Below are positions 8,515 to 18,130 of a DNA stretch of 64,000 nucleotides, one piece after another. Numbering within the stretch: position 1 is the stretch's first letter; the number at the start of each line of letters is the position of its first letter. A program made the translations under genes and the position numbers. Source of the DNA: Limnospira fusiformis SAG 85.79 (GTDB lineage Bacteria; Cyanobacteriota; Cyanobacteriia; Cyanobacteriales; Microcoleaceae); contig NZ_CP051185.1 of NCBI RefSeq assembly GCF_012516315.1, forward strand, positions 4,345,363-4,409,362, read 5' to 3'. Below the pieces are notes generated by a model. The model did no database searches. It saw only the letters and a program-made list of their open reading frames with translations, and was not told the DNA's origin.

Positions 8515-9123
8515 TTAGCTTTCTACTGCCATTAACCGACAACTCTTTAGGAAGTTCTTAATTAAGGTTTTCCCAGCCGTTGTCAAGATGCTTTCCGGGT
8601 GAAATTGCACACCCTGAATATGGGAATAATGGCGGTGTTGAACTCCCATAATTGTACCATCATCCACCCAGGCGGTCACTTCTAGCACCGGTGGACAGGT
8701 TTGGGAGTCTATGACTAAACTATGATAGCGCGTCGCGGTAAAGGGGTTCTCTAAATCGTGAAATACCCCCTTGCCGTTATGATGAATGGGGGAGGTTTTC
8801 CCGTGCATCAACTCTGGGGCTGAGATAATCTTCGCACCGAAGGCTTGACCGATGCTTTGATGTCCGAGACATACCCCTAAAATCGGTAAGGTTTTACCTA
8901 ATTCTCGGATAATGGCTAGGGAAATTCCGGCATCTTCTGGGCGACCGGGACCGGGAGAAATGACTAAACCATCGGGTTTTTTATGTCTAATTTCTTCAAC
9001 GGTGATGCCATCGTTTCGGTAAACTTCTATGCGATCGCCTACCGGATTTTCTGCCCCTAATTCTCCTAAATATTGCACCAGGTTATAGGTGAAACTATCA
9101 TAGTTATCAATGACGATTATCAA
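8515..9123 (-). CDS. trpG: Anthranilate / aminodeoxychorismate synthase glutamine amidotransferase subunit
   Basis: Class I glutamine amidotransferase, 202 residues. It releases ammonia from glutamine for the partner TrpE (tryptophan) or PabB (folate). MIIVIDNYDSFTYNLVQYL is the family start. The oxyanion loop SPGPGRPEDAG, nucleophile Cys in GVCLGHQ, and His-Glu of QFHPESILT complete the triad. The partner subunit is not in the window. It lies 3 bp after dgkA and belongs to the dgkA/ybeY run. Whether it serves Trp, PABA or both cannot be told from sequence. Confidence 0.93.
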   Translation of the reverse strand: MIIVIDNYDSFTYNLVQYLGELGAENPVGDRIEVYRNDGITVEEIRHKKPDGLVISPGPGRPEDAGISLAIIRELGKTLPILGVCLGHQSIGQAFGAKIISAPELMHGKTSPIHHNGKGVFHDLENPFTATRYHSLVIDSQTCPPVLEVTAWVDDGTIMGVQHRHYSHIQGVQFHPESILTTAGKTLIKNFLKSCRLMAVES

Positions 9124-9126
9124 TGT

Positions 9127-9639
9127 CTATACTCCTTGCAGCCACAGTTGAGTTGCCGTTAACAAAGCTGGTAAAATCAGCACTCCCGCCACTAATAAAG
9201 CTGCCAAAGACGAGATTAACACAGCCCCCGCCGCGCAGTCCTTAGCAATGCGTGCCAATTCATGATACGACTTTCCTACCGTTAAATCAACTACCGACTC
9301 AATGGCTGTGTTCAACAATTCCAAAGCCATGACCGCGCTGATAGTTAAACCAATAATAGCAATTTCTACAAAGCTAAGATGCAACCAGAAACCGAGACTG
9401 ACCGCTAAAGTCCCTATGGCTGTATGAATGCGAAAGTTGCGCTGGGTCCTGAATGCGTAAGCCACACCATTCCAGGCGTATTTAAAGCTAACCAATAGGT
9501 TATTGGCGATCGCCCAAGACTGAGATACTCGGTGGTTAGCGGTTTTCGTCTCTGGGGTGGTGGGAATATAGGCGTAGTTGACAGACCGAGGACCTAATGG
9601 GGTGGGAAGTGCCGAAACAGAGTTTTTTTTAGCTTTCAT
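9127..9639 (-). CDS. dgkA: Diacylglycerol / undecaprenol kinase
   Basis: DgkA-type small membrane kinase that phosphorylates diacylglycerol or undecaprenol in the inner membrane. After a cyanobacterial N-terminal extension (about 50 residues, SFKYAWNGVAYAFRTQRNFRIH marks the fold) come three hydrophobic helices. The conserved active-site region is VMALELLNTAIESVVDL, then HELARIAKDCAAGAVLI. The gene ends 3 bp before trpG and lies 82 bp after ybeY; the three genes probably share a transcript. Confidence 0.92.
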   Translation of the reverse strand: MKAKKNSVSALPTPLGPRSVNYAYIPTTPETKTANHRVSQSWAIANNLLVSFKYAWNGVAYAFRTQRNFRIHTAIGTLAVSLGFWLHLSFVEIAIIGLTISAVMALELLNTAIESVVDLTVGKSYHELARIAKDCAAGAVLISSLAALLVAGVLILPALLTATQLWLQGV

Positions 9640-9721
9640 GGTTGGGTATCCTTAAATCAGCATTCTCTAGGAATATCAGGATTTCTGATCAATTCTGGGT
9701 GCAATGTAGCACAATCGCGGC

Positions 9722-10303
9722 TTAGTTCAGATTTTCTTCCGACTCCCAGGCGTAACCTGAACCAATTTGCAGGTTAACCGTCTGTAATAGGGCTTTTTGC
9801 TGATCCAACATTCGAGTTAAACTGCGATCGTCGGGATGGTCCCACCCCAGTAGGTGTAATAGGCCATGACTGGTCAACCATGCTAACTCGGTTGTAAGAT
9901 TATGCCCTGCCTGTTGTGCCTGTCTAAATGCTGTTTCCACTGAAATTATTATATCCCCAAGATAGCAGGGATGCAATGAGAGGTGTTCTGCTGGCATCAC
10001 AAGGCTGGTTTCTAGCGCCGCGAAGGATAGTACATCTGTAGCCTCGTCTAACTGCCTATATTGGGCGTTAAACTCCTGTATTTCCCTATCGTCCGTCAAA
10101 CGCAGACTAAGTTCATATCCCTTAGCCGGGGGTAAATACGGATCAAGTTGTTGTAACCACTGACAAAACCATGATTCCCAGGTTTCTGGTGCGATCGCCT
10201 TTTCCGCCAGTTCCCCCAAGCGCAGAGACTCTCCCTCTTTCCCCCACCAGAAATTATCTTCAATATTAACTTCTAACTGCACCTTCTCACCCCCCAACAG
10301 CAT
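9722..10303 (-). CDS. ybeY: Endoribonuclease YbeY (rRNA maturation factor)
   Basis: Single-strand-specific metallo-RNase for 16S rRNA 3' end processing and ribosome quality control. The signature [11 protein letters not shown], with three His ligands for zinc, lies near residue 141. [11 protein letters not shown] and [12 protein letters not shown] are the other conserved blocks. The listed start is ATG at 10303. The GTG eight codons later (10279) follows a purine-rich GGGGGTGAG and fits homologue starts about as well. The gene follows the DUF3285-like gene by only 7 bp. Confidence 0.93.
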   Translation of the reverse strand: MLLGGEKVQLEVNIEDNFWWGKEGESLRLGELAEKAIAPETWESWFCQWLQQLDPYLPPAKGYELSLRLTDDREIQEFNAQYRQLDEATDVLSFAALETSLVMPAEHLSLHPCYLGDIIISVETAFRQAQQAGHNLTTELAWLTSHGLLHLLGWDHPDDRSLTRMLDQQKALLQTVNLQIGSGYAWESEENLN

Positions 10304-10310
10304 TTAATCT

Positions 10311-10538
10311 TTAACGGGTAAGATAGGCGAGACCCACCAGCAAGCCAATGAGACCCACAGTAGTCAAGAAAAAGTGAAATAGTGATTTTGAACCTTTCCT
10401 AACCATATTCCGCATTGCCAGTTTCACATAACTCGGTTGCCCTTCAGTCGCCGAAACCCGAGTTTCTGGGTTAGTAGTTTCAGGCGAAACCGGAGTTTCT
10501 GGGTTAGTAGTTTCATTCGTAGTAGTCGGGTTAGTCAT
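10311..10538 (-). CDS. Small single-pass membrane protein, DUF3285-like
   Basis: A 75-residue protein. The N-terminal half is low-complexity, rich in Thr, Asn, Pro and Glu, and contains a short internal repeat (TTNPET). The C-terminal half reads SYVKLAMRNMVRKG, then a single transmembrane helix ending LVGLAYLTR. That C-terminus matches my memory of the cyanobacterial DUF3285 family, of unknown function. It starts the ybeY-dgkA-trpG run. Confidence 0.75.
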   Translation of the reverse strand: MTNPTTTNETTNPETPVSPETTNPETRVSATEGQPSYVKLAMRNMVRKGSKSLFHFFLTTVGLIGLLVGLAYLTR

Positions 10539-11104
10539 GGTCTAGGGTTAAAACATTCAATTAGTAACTTGCCATCAATTGTAAGCCATATTCAGAATTT
10601 CACAACTCCGGCGATACCCCCACCTACCCCCCAGACCCTCATTATCGAGTTCCCACCACCAAAACTAATTCCCCGGTGGGGTAAGGCGGGTTTATTCATA
10701 AAGTCGTGAGGAATTCAGCACCACCCCCATATCGTCCGTAAAGAAACCCGCTTTCTCCCCCAGAAGTCAAGAAACCCCGTTTCTCAGCCGAAACCCTAGG
10801 GCGGGTTTATTAATCGTGGTAAATTGAGAATTAACAGAGGAATTATCCGGCTACAATGTTCATTATAGCCAGGTTTCTCCCCCATCAGTCAAGAAACCCG
10901 TCCAAGAAACCCCGTTTCTCAGCCGAGACCGTAGGGCGGGTTTATTCATCAAGTCTTGGGGAAGGAACCCGCCCCTAAAATTAATTATTAATAATTAATA
11001 ATTAATAATTAATAATTAATTGAGGTTTGGGGATATAGGGTAACGTTTAGTGCTATTTTCCGGCTGTATTCATCTCAATTTCTGGAAATCTCCGAGGTAA
11101 AAAT
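10539..11104. repeat. 566-bp intergenic stretch with dispersed palindromes and a duplicated segment
   Basis: No gene seen. It holds AAGAAACCCCGTTTCT palindromes (about 10772 and 10903). A duplicated segment of about 50 bp (near 10768-10818 and 10898-10949) contains CTCAGCCGA and GGGCGGGTTTATT. An AT-rich 7-mer run covers about 10979-11023, just upstream of the caspase-like gene. This is the same repeat vocabulary as at 5-7.7, 24.4, 34.6, 56.6 and 63.2 kb. Confidence 0.8.
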
Positions 11105-12301
11105 ATGAGTAATTCCACTCGCCGTCACTTTCTGCAATTCTTAGGCGCAGCCCTAGCCACCCTAGGAATTGACCCCGTTTTATTTCACCGAAAAACCCAA
11201 CGCCATCGCCAAGTCTTAGCCCAGAGTACCTCCCGCAAACTCGCCTTACTCGTAGGAATTAACAGCTATTCCACACAGCCCTTAATCGGCTGTGTCAACG
11301 ACATCTATTTACAGCGAGAATTACTGATTCACCGCTTTGGTTTCCACCCCCAAGACATCTACATATTAGAAGACAAACAAGCCACCAGAGACGGCATTTT
11401 AACCGCCTTTGAAGAATACTTAATCAAACAAGCCAAACCCGGAGATGTCGTAGTTTATCACTATTCTGGGCATGGTTCTCGCATTTTTGACCCCCAACCC
11501 ATTCTCCGAGAAGTGGGAAGTACCCAACAACTCAACGGCACCTTTGTTCCCGTTGATGGCGACTTACCCCCTGGATATCCTAACGCACCAGGAAGCGTCA
11601 AAGACATTATGGGGCATACCTTATTTTTATTAATGTCCGCCTTACAGACCGAAAACGTCACCGTTGTATTAGACAGTTGTTTTGCCGGAGGTGCCACCAG
11701 AGAAGCGCGAGTCCGGTCTCGTGATGGTGGTCAAAACGTCCTAGTTTCCGACTATGAAAGAAGCTATCAGCAGCAGTGGTTATCACGCTTAAATATGTCC
11801 CCAGAAGAATTTGTTAACGGCTACCGCACCGGAGTTGCCAAAGGCGTAGTATTATCAGCCACAGCCCCCCATCAACTAGCGCGGGAAGTGAATGTTAATG
11901 GTTTTGACTGCGGCTTATTTAGTTATTTATTAACCCATTATATGTGGAATTCGGATAGTAATATACAACAGCTATTTACCAAAATCATCCCCGAAATTCC
12001 CAAAAACTTCTATCAACAGCCCCGTTATGAAGTCAAAGTAGGTAGTGGTTATCAACTCCAAACTCCCTATTTTATCAATAATCCGAACCCACCCGCCCAA
12101 GCCGTTGTCACCCAGGTAAGTGGCAGTAACGCCCAATTATGGTTAGGGGGGATTGATTTACGAAATGTCAGCAGTGGCACAATCTTAACCGGGGTAAATA
12201 GTACAGGAAAAGTCCGAATAATTGACCGGAATGGCATAGTAGCCCAAGCCGAAATCCAGGAACCAGTAACGGTAGGAACCCTATTGCATCAGGGAGGTTA
12301 A
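11105..12301 (+). CDS. Caspase-like peptidase (C14, prokaryotic metacaspase type) with Tat-like signal
   Basis: A 398-residue protein. The start STRRHFLQFLGAALATLGI resembles a twin-arginine signal, so it is probably exported. A caspase p20-type domain follows (about 45-290): ALLVGINSY, catalytic His123 in YHYSGHGS and catalytic Cys192 in VLDSCFAGG. Prokaryotic metacaspases usually cleave after basic residues; the specificity here is not tested. The C-terminal 100 residues look like a separate beta-rich domain. It is upstream of, and co-oriented with, the TPR-CHAT genes, which belong to the same protease clan (CD). Confidence 0.9.
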   Translation: MSNSTRRHFLQFLGAALATLGIDPVLFHRKTQRHRQVLAQSTSRKLALLVGINSYSTQPLIGCVNDIYLQRELLIHRFGFHPQDIYILEDKQATRDGILTAFEEYLIKQAKPGDVVVYHYSGHGSRIFDPQPILREVGSTQQLNGTFVPVDGDLPPGYPNAPGSVKDIMGHTLFLLMSALQTENVTVVLDSCFAGGATREARVRSRDGGQNVLVSDYERSYQQQWLSRLNMSPEEFVNGYRTGVAKGVVLSATAPHQLAREVNVNGFDCGLFSYLLTHYMWNSDSNIQQLFTKIIPEIPKNFYQQPRYEVKVGSGYQLQTPYFINNPNPPAQAVVTQVSGSNAQLWLGGIDLRNVSSGTILTGVNSTGKVRIIDRNGIVAQAEIQEPVTVGTLLHQGG

Positions 12302-12489
12302 TAGACTTATAACTTTCATTTATCCATTATCCCCCCTCTCGCCCTCACCCAGCTTTATTCGGAGGTTGGGTTGAGGAACGAAACCCCACATTATGGCTCA
12401 ATTTGCGGGGATTGACTGACTCAAATCAACCCAGATTTTTTAGCTTTTGCTTACCCATAAATTGTCTGCAAAAATCAAGAAATAAACCC

Positions 12490-13490
12490 ATGATTAAACC
12501 ACAGCAACTCATCGAAATAGGATTGATAACAGCGACATTATCCGTGATGCTAGGGGAGTCAGTCCTGGCGACCTCATCACAGCTAAAAACCAATTCATCA
12601 TCCCCTCAACCAACGCCTATAATTATCGCCCAAAATAGCAGTAATTCTGAAGCGGATAGATTGTTAAATGAGGGATTCATACTATTTCAACAAGGAACCG
12701 CCGAATCATTACGAGAAGCCCTAGAAAAGTTGCAAGCCGCCCGCGAACTCTATCGCGCTGCTGGGGATAAGGGAAATGAAGCCTTCACCCTGGTAGGTAT
12801 GGGGAGAATTAATGATTTATTAGGAGAAAAACAAACAGCCCTAGACTACCTTAACCAAGCTTTACCCCTATTCAGGGCTGTGGAGGATAGAGGGGGGGAA
12901 GCTACTACTCTCAACAATATTGGCGGTGTGTACTCCGACCTGGGAGAAAAACAAACAGCCCTAGACTACTACAACCAAGCTTTACCCCTATTAAGGGCTG
13001 TGGGGGATAGAGGGGGGAAGCTACTACTCTCAACAATATTGGCCTTGTGTATGACTCCCTGGGAGAAAAACAAACAGCCCTAGACTACTACAACCAAGCT
13101 TTACCCCTGTATCGGGCTGTGGAGGATAGACGGGGGGAAGCGAGAACTCTCACCAATATTGGCGGTGTGTACTCCGACCTGGGAGAAAAACAAACAGCCC
13201 TAGACTACTACAACCAAGCTTTACCCCTATTAAGGGCTGTGGGGGATAGACGGGTGGACGCTACTACTCTCAACAATATTGGCCATGTGTACTCCGACCT
13301 GGGAGAAAAACAAACAGCCCTAGACTACTACAACCAAGCTTTACCCCTATTCAGGGCTGTGGGGGATAGACGGGGGGAAGCTGGTACTCTCAACAATATT
13401 GGCCGTGTGTACGACTCCCTGGGAGAAAAACAAACAGCCCTAGACTACTACAACCAAGCTGACGAGGTTTTATCAGCAGATGTTGAATGA
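12490..13490 (+). pseudogene. TPR-only gene 1, frameshifted, CHAT deleted
   Basis: Same signal peptide and N-terminal region as the full-length TPR-CHAT genes, then five 40-residue TPR units and part of a sixth. In the second unit the usual G7 tract is G6 (13012-13017), which shifts the frame; the first frame stops at 13083. The remaining units are intact in the other frame. The last unit breaks at ACCAAGCT and joins the far 3' end of a CHAT gene out of frame (DEVLSADVE), losing all CHAT sequence. If the frame were restored, the product would be an exported TPR-only protein. Confidence 0.85.
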
Positions 13491-13605
13491 GAATCAACCG
13501 CCCATTATAGCTTTAAGACAAGCACAATTAGAGATGTGGAATTCCGGTCAATGGCAGTCTCCCTATTATTGGGGTGCGTTTACTATTCAAGGAGATTGGC
13601 GGTAA
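13455..13605 (+). pseudogene. Relic of CHAT gene 3' end
   Basis: After the deletion junction, about 150 bp match the last 50 codons of the CHAT genes (from the codons for TRFYQQMLNENQ to GDWR and the stop). They are read out of frame relative to the TPR units. It has GAATTCCGG where the intact genes have GAATTCGGG, a difference shared only with the second relic. Confidence 0.85.
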
Positions 13606-13759
13606 TTAATACAGCCACCCAGCTTTATTCGGAGGTTGGGTTGAGGAACGAAACCCCACATTATGGCTCAATTTGCGGGGATTGACTGACTCAAATCAAC
13701 CCAGATTTTTTAGCTTTTGCTTACCCATAAATTGTCTGCAAAAATCAAGAAATAAACCC

Positions 13760-15031
13760 ATGATTAAACCACAGCAACTCATCGAAATAGGATTGATAAC
13801 AGCCACATTATCCGTGATGCTAGGGGAGTCAGTCTTGGCGACCTCATCACAGCTAAAAACCAATTCATCATCCCCTCAACCAACGCCTATAATTATCGCC
13901 CAAAATAGCAGTAATTCTGAAGCGGATAGATTGTTAAATGAGGGATTCATACTATTTCAACAAGGAACCGCCGAATCATTACGAGAAGCCCTAGAAAAGT
14001 TGCAAGCCGCCCGCGAACTCTATCGCGCTGCTAGGGATAAGGGAAATGAAGCCGTCACCCTGCTGGGTATGGGGAGAATTAATGATTTATTAGGAGAAAA
14101 ACAAACAGCCCTAGACTACTACAACCAAGCTTTACCCCTGTATCGGGCTGTGGAGGATAGAGGGGGGGAAGCTACTACTCTCAACAATATTGGCCTTGTG
14201 TACGACTCCCTGGGAGAAAAACAAACAGCCCTAGACTACTACAACCAAGCTTTACCCCTAGTAAGGGCTGTGGAGGATAGAGGGGGGGAAGCTACTACTC
14301 TCAACAATATTGGCCTTGTGTACGACTCCCTGGGAGAAAAACAAACAGCCCTAGACTACCTTAACCAAGCTTTACCCCTAAGAAGGGCTGTGGGGGATAG
14401 AGGGGGGGAAGCTACTACTCTCACCGGTATTGGCGTTGTGTACTCCGACCTGGGAGAAAAACAAACAGCCCTAGACTACTACAACCAATCTTTACCCCTA
14501 TCAAGGGCTGTGGGGGATAGAGGGGGGGAAGCTACTACTCTCACCGGTATTGGCGTTGTGTACTACTCCCTGGGAGAAAAACAAACAGCCCTAGACTACT
14601 ACAACCAAGCTTTACCCCTATTCAGGGCTGTGGGGGATAGACGGGGGGAAGCTGCTACTCTCAACAATATTGGCGGTGTGTACTCCTCCCTGGGAGAAAA
14701 ACAAACAGCCCTAGACTACTACAACCAAGCTTTACCCCTATCAAGGGCTGTGGAGGATAGACGGGGGGAAGCTGCTACTCTCAACAATATTGGCGCTGTG
14801 TACTCCTCCCTGGGAGAAAAACAAACAGCCCTAGACTACTACAACCAAGCTTTACCCCTAGTAAGGGCTGTGGGGGATAGAGGGGGGGGAGCTGCTACTC
14901 TCACCAATATTGGCCGTGTGTACTCCGACCTGGGAGAAAAACAAACAGCCCTAGACTACTACAACCAAGCTTTACCCCTAAGAAGGGCTGTGGAGGATAG
15001 AGGGGGGGAAGCTACTACTCTCACCAATATG
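13760..15031 (+). repeat. Array of eight near-identical 120-bp TPR units
   Basis: From about 14092 each unit is 120 bp and almost identical at DNA level. Differences fall at fixed places: residue 17 of the unit is Y, V, R, S, F, and so on; 21 is E or G; 24-25 GG, RG; 28 T or A; 31-32 NN, TG or TN; 35 L, V, G, A or R; 38-39 DS, SD, YS or SS. Framework positions hardly vary. The preceding 330 bp (signal peptide and N-terminal region) are shared by all five genes. Confidence 0.9.
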
Positions 15032-16705
15032 GCTTCTCTCCAACGTTCCCAAGGCGAACTCACCGAAGCCCTGGTTAATATGGAAAAGGCGATTAACTTA
15101 ACTGAAGAACTCCGCAGCCTAGCCCCTCCCGGCGAACTCCGCCAAACCTTTTTCTCCACCGTTCAAGACCGTTATCAATTATATATTGAATTGTTAATGG
15201 AACTGCATCAACAAAACCCCCAAAAAGGATATGATGCCCTCGCTTTTCACGCCAGCGAACGTTCTCGCGCCCGCCGCCTTTTGGAACTTCTCGCCGAGGC
15301 TGGTGCGAATATTCGTGAAGGCGTAGACCCCCAACTTTTGCAGCAGGAACAAAGCCTAATACAACAACACAATGCCATAGAACATCAACGCCATGAACTC
15401 ACCCGGGGTCAATTTACCACAGCACAAATCGATGCACTTACAACTCAATCCCAATCTCTCATTAATCAACTCAATCAACTACAAACCCAAATTAGGGTAG
15501 TCAGTCCCAACTATGCTAACCTGCAATATCCCCAACCTCTCAACTTAGAACAAGTGCAGCAACAGGTACTTGATGATGATACCTTGCTGTTACAATATTA
15601 CCTAGGAGAAGAACGCAGTTTTCTCTGGGCGGTGACTAAGGATAGTATCACCAGCTATATTCTGCCCAACTCAACCGAAATCGAAGCCGTAGCTACCCCC
15701 TATCGAGAAGCGATTAACCTTGATAATACCACCACAGTAGCACAGGGATTAGCCCTGAGTGAAATCTTGATTGCTCCCGTAGTTAATCAACTGAATAATC
15801 AACGGTTATTGATAGTCGCAGATGGGATTTTACAATTCATTCCCTTTGCCGCTTTACCCATACCTTCTCAACCCGATACCCCCCTATTAGTCGAACATGA
15901 AATCGTCACCGCTTCCTCAGCTACTCTCATTGCTAATCAACGAGAACAATTAGCCAATCGACCGACGGCTGCCAAAGCTGTTGCGGTGATTGCTGACCCG
16001 ATTTTTGAATCCAACGACCCGCGCTTAAATTCTCAAATATCCTCCGAAAATAACCCTCCCAGCTTAGATAATTTAGCCTTAGCTAGGGCGACCAGAAGTT
16101 TAGGTTTAGGAGATACAGCCCCCCAGTTAAACCGTTTAGAATATAGCCGATTGGAAGCCCAAAATATCGCGGAATTATTCCCGGAAAATGAAAGAATCAA
16201 AGCCTTAGATTTTGAGGCTTCCCGCTACCTAGCGACTCACCCCAATTTATCGCAATATCAAATCATCCACTTCGCCACTCATGGGTTAATTCATCCAGTC
16301 AACCCGGAATTATCAGGATTAGTGTTATCATTATTTAATCCCCAGGGAGAATCGGATAATGGCTTTTTGCGGTTAAATGATATATTTAACCTAAATTTAC
16401 CCGCCGAATTAGTGGTATTAAGCGCCTGTCAGACTGGTTTAGGTCGGGAAGTGAGGGGAGAGGGATTAGTGGGTTTAACTCGCGGTTTTATGTATGCAGG
16501 AGCGCGGCGAGTGGTGGTGAGTTTATGGAATGTGAATGATTTGGCGACTTCCCAGTTAATGACGAGGTTTTATCAGCAGATGTTGAATGAGAATCAACCG
16601 CCCATTATAGCTTTAAGACAAGCACAATTAGAGATGTGGAATTCGGGTCAATGGCAGTCTCCCTATTATTGGGGTGCGTTTACTATTCAAGGAGATTGGC
16701 GGTAA
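13760..16705 (+). CDS. Exported TPR-CHAT protease-like protein 1
   Basis: A 981-residue protein. Signal-peptide-like start (IGLITATLSVML, possible cleavage after SVLA), then an N-terminal TPR-like region. Eight 40-residue TPR units of type GEKQTALDYYNQALPL follow, then a helical linker with GELRQTFFSTVQDRYQLYIELL and a C-terminal CHAT domain. The CHAT dyad is His841 (IIHFATHG) and Cys890 (LSACQTG), so it could be an active cysteine peptidase. I chose ATG 13760; the frame is open 29 codons further, but those lie in the conserved leader. Substrate unknown; repeats probably bind a ligand or partner. Confidence 0.9.
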   Translation: MIKPQQLIEIGLITATLSVMLGESVLATSSQLKTNSSSPQPTPIIIAQNSSNSEADRLLNEGFILFQQGTAESLREALEKLQAARELYRAARDKGNEAVTLLGMGRINDLLGEKQTALDYYNQALPLYRAVEDRGGEATTLNNIGLVYDSLGEKQTALDYYNQALPLVRAVEDRGGEATTLNNIGLVYDSLGEKQTALDYLNQALPLRRAVGDRGGEATTLTGIGVVYSDLGEKQTALDYYNQSLPLSRAVGDRGGEATTLTGIGVVYYSLGEKQTALDYYNQALPLFRAVGDRRGEAATLNNIGGVYSSLGEKQTALDYYNQALPLSRAVEDRRGEAATLNNIGAVYSSLGEKQTALDYYNQALPLVRAVGDRGGGAATLTNIGRVYSDLGEKQTALDYYNQALPLRRAVEDRGGEATTLTNMASLQRSQGELTEALVNMEKAINLTEELRSLAPPGELRQTFFSTVQDRYQLYIELLMELHQQNPQKGYDALAFHASERSRARRLLELLAEAGANIREGVDPQLLQQEQSLIQQHNAIEHQRHELTRGQFTTAQIDALTTQSQSLINQLNQLQTQIRVVSPNYANLQYPQPLNLEQVQQQVLDDDTLLLQYYLGEERSFLWAVTKDSITSYILPNSTEIEAVATPYREAINLDNTTTVAQGLALSEILIAPVVNQLNNQRLLIVADGILQFIPFAALPIPSQPDTPLLVEHEIVTASSATLIANQREQLANRPTAAKAVAVIADPIFESNDPRLNSQISSENNPPSLDNLALARATRSLGLGDTAPQLNRLEYSRLEAQNIAELFPENERIKALDFEASRYLATHPNLSQYQIIHFATHGLIHPVNPELSGLVLSLFNPQGESDNGFLRLNDIFNLNLPAELVVLSACQTGLGREVRGEGLVGLTRGFMYAGARRVVVSLWNVNDLATSQLMTRFYQQMLNENQPPIIALRQAQLEMWNSGQWQSPYYWGAFTIQGDWR

Positions 16706-16859
16706 TTAATACAGCCACCCAGCTTTATTCGGAGGTTGGGTTGAGGAACGAAACCCCACATTATGGCTCAATTTGCGGGGATTGACTGACTCAAATCAAC
16801 CCAGATTTTTTAGCTTTTGCTTACCCATAAATTGTCTGCAAAAATCAAGAAATAAACCC

Positions 16860-17861
16860 ATGATTAAACCACAGCAACTCATCGAAATAGGATTGATAAC
16901 AGCGACATTATCCGTGATGCTAGGGGAGTCAGTCCTGGCGACCTCATCACAGCTAAAAACCAGTTCATCATCCCCTCAAACAACGCCTATAATTATCGCC
17001 CAAAATAGCAGTAATTCTGAAGCGGATAGATTGTTAAATGAGGGATTCATACTATTTCAACAAGGAACCGCCGAATCATTACGAGAAGCCCTAGAAAAGT
17101 TGCAAGCCGCCCGCGAACTCTATCGCGCTGCTAGGGATAAGGGAAATGAAGCCGTCACCCTGCTGGGTATGGGGAGAATTAATGATTTATTAGGAGAAAA
17201 ACAAACAGCCCTAGACTACTACAACCAAGCTTTACCCCTGTATCGGGCTGTGGAGGATAGAGGGGGGGAAGCTACTACTCTCAACAATATTGGCCTTGTG
17301 TACGACTCCCTGGGAGAAAAACAAACAGCCCTAGACTACTACAACCAAGCTTTACCCCTGTATCGGGCTGTGGAGGATAGAGGGGGGGAAGCCACTACTC
17401 TCAACAATATTGGCCTTGTGTACGACTCCCTGGGAGAAAAACAAACAGCCCTAGACTACTACAACCAAGCTTTACCCCTAAGAAGGGCTGTGGAGGATAG
17501 AGGGGGGGAAGCTGGTACTCTCAACAATATTGGCCATGTGTACTCCGACCTGGGAGAAAAACAAACAGCCCTAGACTACTACAACCAAGCTTTACCCCTA
17601 TTCAGGGCTGTGGAGGATAGAGGGGGGGAAGCTAATACTCTCAACAATATTGGCCATGTGTACTCCGACCTGGGAGAAAAACAAACAGCCCTAGACTACT
17701 ACAACCAAGCTTTACCCCTATTCAGGGCTGTGGAGGATAGAGGGGGGGAAGCTACTACTCTCACCAATATTGGCCGTGTGTACGACTCCCTGGGAGAAAA
17801 ACAAACAGCCCTAGACTACTACAACCAAGCTGACGAGGTTTTATCAGCAGATGTTGAATGA
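16860..17861 (+). CDS. TPR-only gene 2 (exported, no CHAT domain)
   Basis: A 333-residue open frame with the same signal peptide and N-terminus as the full genes, five complete TPR units and a truncated sixth. It ends DEVLSADVE through the same out-of-frame junction with a CHAT 3' end as gene 1. Unlike gene 1 the frame is intact, so a secreted TPR-only protein could be made. It might act as a decoy or adaptor, or be a non-coding donor cassette for recombination; sequence alone cannot decide. The upstream leader is identical to that of the other copies. Confidence 0.75.
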   Translation: MIKPQQLIEIGLITATLSVMLGESVLATSSQLKTSSSSPQTTPIIIAQNSSNSEADRLLNEGFILFQQGTAESLREALEKLQAARELYRAARDKGNEAVTLLGMGRINDLLGEKQTALDYYNQALPLYRAVEDRGGEATTLNNIGLVYDSLGEKQTALDYYNQALPLYRAVEDRGGEATTLNNIGLVYDSLGEKQTALDYYNQALPLRRAVEDRGGEAGTLNNIGHVYSDLGEKQTALDYYNQALPLFRAVEDRGGEANTLNNIGHVYSDLGEKQTALDYYNQALPLFRAVEDRGGEATTLTNIGRVYDSLGEKQTALDYYNQADEVLSADVE

Positions 17862-17976
17862 GAATCAACCGCCCATTATAGCTTTAAGACAAGCACAATT
17901 AGAGATGTGGAATTCCGGTCAATGGCAGTCTCCCTATTATTGGGGTGCGTTTACTATTCAAGGAGATTGGCGGTAA
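17826..17976 (+). pseudogene. Relic of CHAT gene 3' end (second copy)
   Basis: About 150 bp following TPR-only gene 2, equal to the relic at 13455-13605, including the GAATTCCGG variant. It carries the last codons of the CHAT genes out of frame. Identical junctions in both short genes point to one deletion followed by duplication of the whole 4.37-kb block. Confidence 0.85.
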
Positions 17977-18130
17977 TTAATACAGCCACCCAGCTTTATT
18001 CGGAGGTTGGGTTGAGGAACGAAACCCCACATTATGGCTCAATTTGCGGGGATTGACTGACTCAAATCAACCCAGATTTTTTAGCTTTTGCTTACCCATA
18101 AATTGTCTGCAAAAATCAAGAAATAAACCC

